Shown piece by piece: positions 52,110 through 52,947 of a stretch of DNA of 52,947 nt. The notes under the pieces were generated by a model. That model was given only the letters and a program-made list of their open reading frames with translations, ran no database searches and was not told the origin of the DNA. The position numbers and the translations under genes are program-made. How positions within the stretch are numbered: the first letter of the stretch is position 1; the number at the start of each line of letters is the position of its first letter. This stretch comes from Oligoflexales bacterium (GTDB lineage Bacteria; Bdellovibrionota_B; Oligoflexia; Oligoflexales; RGVZ01). Location: assembly GCA_947468665.1 (NCBI GenBank), contig CANILH010000002.1, positions 87,959 to 140,905 of the forward strand. The letters run 5' to 3'.

Positions 52110-52664
52110 ATGGTTATTACCGGCAGATTCACAGCCAAGAGAGGGAAGTTTAAGGGACTCAACGATGACCCCAATACCTGGCGCGCACTCTACAAGAAGG
52201 GCGGAGAAGACCTGCTTCGTGAATACTCCGAGCACATGCTGACCGAGCATGACTTCTTCGCGAAACGTCCGGAATCTGGTTTCATAGATCGACTTTGTAT
52301 TGTTATAGGATCAATATGGTTACCCCCAGAGACGTTTTGGTATTACGCATTTAAACGGTTTTCTGAACAAGATCGATATTTTTTATCGGGAAACAAACAT
52401 TGTCCTGAGGACCTTCTTGAGGCTATTTGGATTGGAAACTACTGCAATGTGGACGGCAGTCCTAGGCCAGAGGCTGTGGCATCTTGCGCATATTTTAATA
52501 ACTACAAAAAAGCACTTTCCATTTATGCTCGCCGCCCGGACCTCCGAAAAGTACTGAGCAAATGGCTAAGAGACCAATACAAGTACTCACTTAAGCGGGA
52601 GGGCCTTATCCCTATCCCCGATGATGCAGTCGATTTTGGCCTCGACATCGGGAAAGCGAATTAG
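52110..52664 (+). CDS. Cassette 2 plus-strand gene, unknown family (184 residues)
   Basis: The second copy of the 51016 gene, with about 70% protein identity and only two residues fewer. The conserved centre and the PIPD-type C-terminus are present. The start ATG 52110 has AAGGA seven to eight bases upstream. The gene again overlaps its convergent minus-strand partner (from 52587) by 78 bp, exactly as in cassette 1. Conserved sequence with mainly silent DNA changes shows both copies are maintained as proteins. Function unknown. Confidence 0.75.
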   Translation: MVITGRFTAKRGKFKGLNDDPNTWRALYKKGGEDLLREYSEHMLTEHDFFAKRPESGFIDRLCIVIGSIWLPPETFWYYAFKRFSEQDRYFLSGNKHCPEDLLEAIWIGNYCNVDGSPRPEAVASCAYFNNYKKALSIYARRPDLRKVLSKWLRDQYKYSLKREGLIPIPDDAVDFGLDIGKAN

Positions 52665-52947
52665 TCTTTCATTTTCGCGCAAAAACTTAAGGCCATCTTT
52701 TGTAATCTTCTCAAGGTCAAGACCTTGAATAAGATCATCAACCAAATCTCGATAAAAGGCAGCCATCACCACATCATTATCTGAATGCTTACTCCGCTGC
52801 AGCTCGACCACAAAATCTGTAATCTTATTATTGATGTTCACGTACTCGCCAGCGGCCACTTTAGTCAGCATCTCTTTCACCGCAGGATCCTCAGTCCCTA
52901 CGCGGGCCAGCCATTGCTCCGCTGCCACCACATCAAACTTCAAGTCC
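52587..52947 (-). CDS. Cassette 2 minus-strand gene, N-terminus outside window
   Basis: The second copy of the 51499 gene, cut by the right edge. Its first residues lie outside the window. In cassette 1 about 15 more codons precede this point. From the window edge inward, the first 129 bp are identical to cassette 1. Beyond that the identity falls to roughly two thirds (C-terminal half). The conserved part reads the same protein in both. The 78-bp overlap with the plus-strand gene is kept. Confidence 0.72.
   Translation of the reverse strand, partial: DLKFDVVAAEQWLARVGTEDPAVKEMLTKVAAGEYVNINNKITDFVVELQRSKHSDNDVVMAAFYRDLVDDLIQGLDLEKITKDGLKFLRENERLIRFPDVEAKIDCIIGDRDKALPLK

Overview
This window comes from the chromosome of a Gram-negative bacterium. 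lpxC (lipid A synthesis), several signal-peptide and lipoprotein genes and outer-membrane-type barrels indicate an LPS-containing outer membrane. The gene order prs-rplY-pth-rpsF-rplI-dnaB, the many TPR proteins, a stand-alone response regulator fused to TPRs, DUF1844, and a B12-dependent ribonucleotide reductase suggest a delta-proteobacterial or Bdellovibrionota/Oligoflexia-like lineage. That placement is an inference from gene content; no 16S gene or database comparison was available. Roughly the first 47.7 kb is densely packed core genome. The last 5 kb looks accessory.

Layout. 1-9.8 kb, mostly minus strand: a peptide deformylase fragment, Lon, GrpE, a Fis-type regulator (plus strand), the DnaB helicase, and a translation block (L9, S6, peptidyl-tRNA hydrolase, L25, PRPP synthase) followed by tRNA-Gln(TTG). 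9.8-17.7 kb: a ClpB-type disaggregase, DUF1844, a double-FHA protein, tRNA-Leu(TAG), an HpcH/HpaI-like aldolase, L20 and L35, a secreted protein and an inositol monophosphatase. 17.9-27 kb: an RNase Y-like HD protein, two TPR proteins (one with a receiver domain), DnaK, a zinc-ribbon membrane protein and a short ComEC. 27-35 kb: a helical-repeat protein, LpxC, and a tightly packed five-gene operon (TetR, TPR, two poorly characterised proteins of which one carries a degenerate crotonase-like domain, EamA exporter). 35-39.6 kb: four plus-strand envelope genes (barrel protein, Pro/Ala/Lys-linker barrel, lipoprotein, cysteine-repeat secreted protein).

39.6-47.7 kb: class II ribonucleotide reductase nrdJ, whose upstream region carries two NrdR boxes 32 bp apart, a consensus-like promoter and two DnaA boxes. 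Its stop codon lies in a 27-bp tandem repeat. After it come a carboxylesterase and recN (overlapping, minus strand), a charged coiled-coil protein and a 2-hydroxyacid dehydrogenase. Lon, GrpE, ClpB and DnaK together make the left half rich in protein-quality-control genes, and nrdJ, dnaB and recN add DNA replication and repair.

47.7-52.9 kb is the most unusual part. It holds three small diverged paralogues with a winged-helix-like pattern, an inverted-repeat element, a zinc-finger-type protein with an overlapping downstream ORF, and a tandem duplication (about 1.09 kb unit) of a two-gene cassette. In each cassette a plus-strand gene of about 185 codons and a minus-strand gene of about 133 codons converge and share a 78-bp coding overlap. 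Their divergent intergenic leader is also repeated. The array appears to continue past the right edge of the window.
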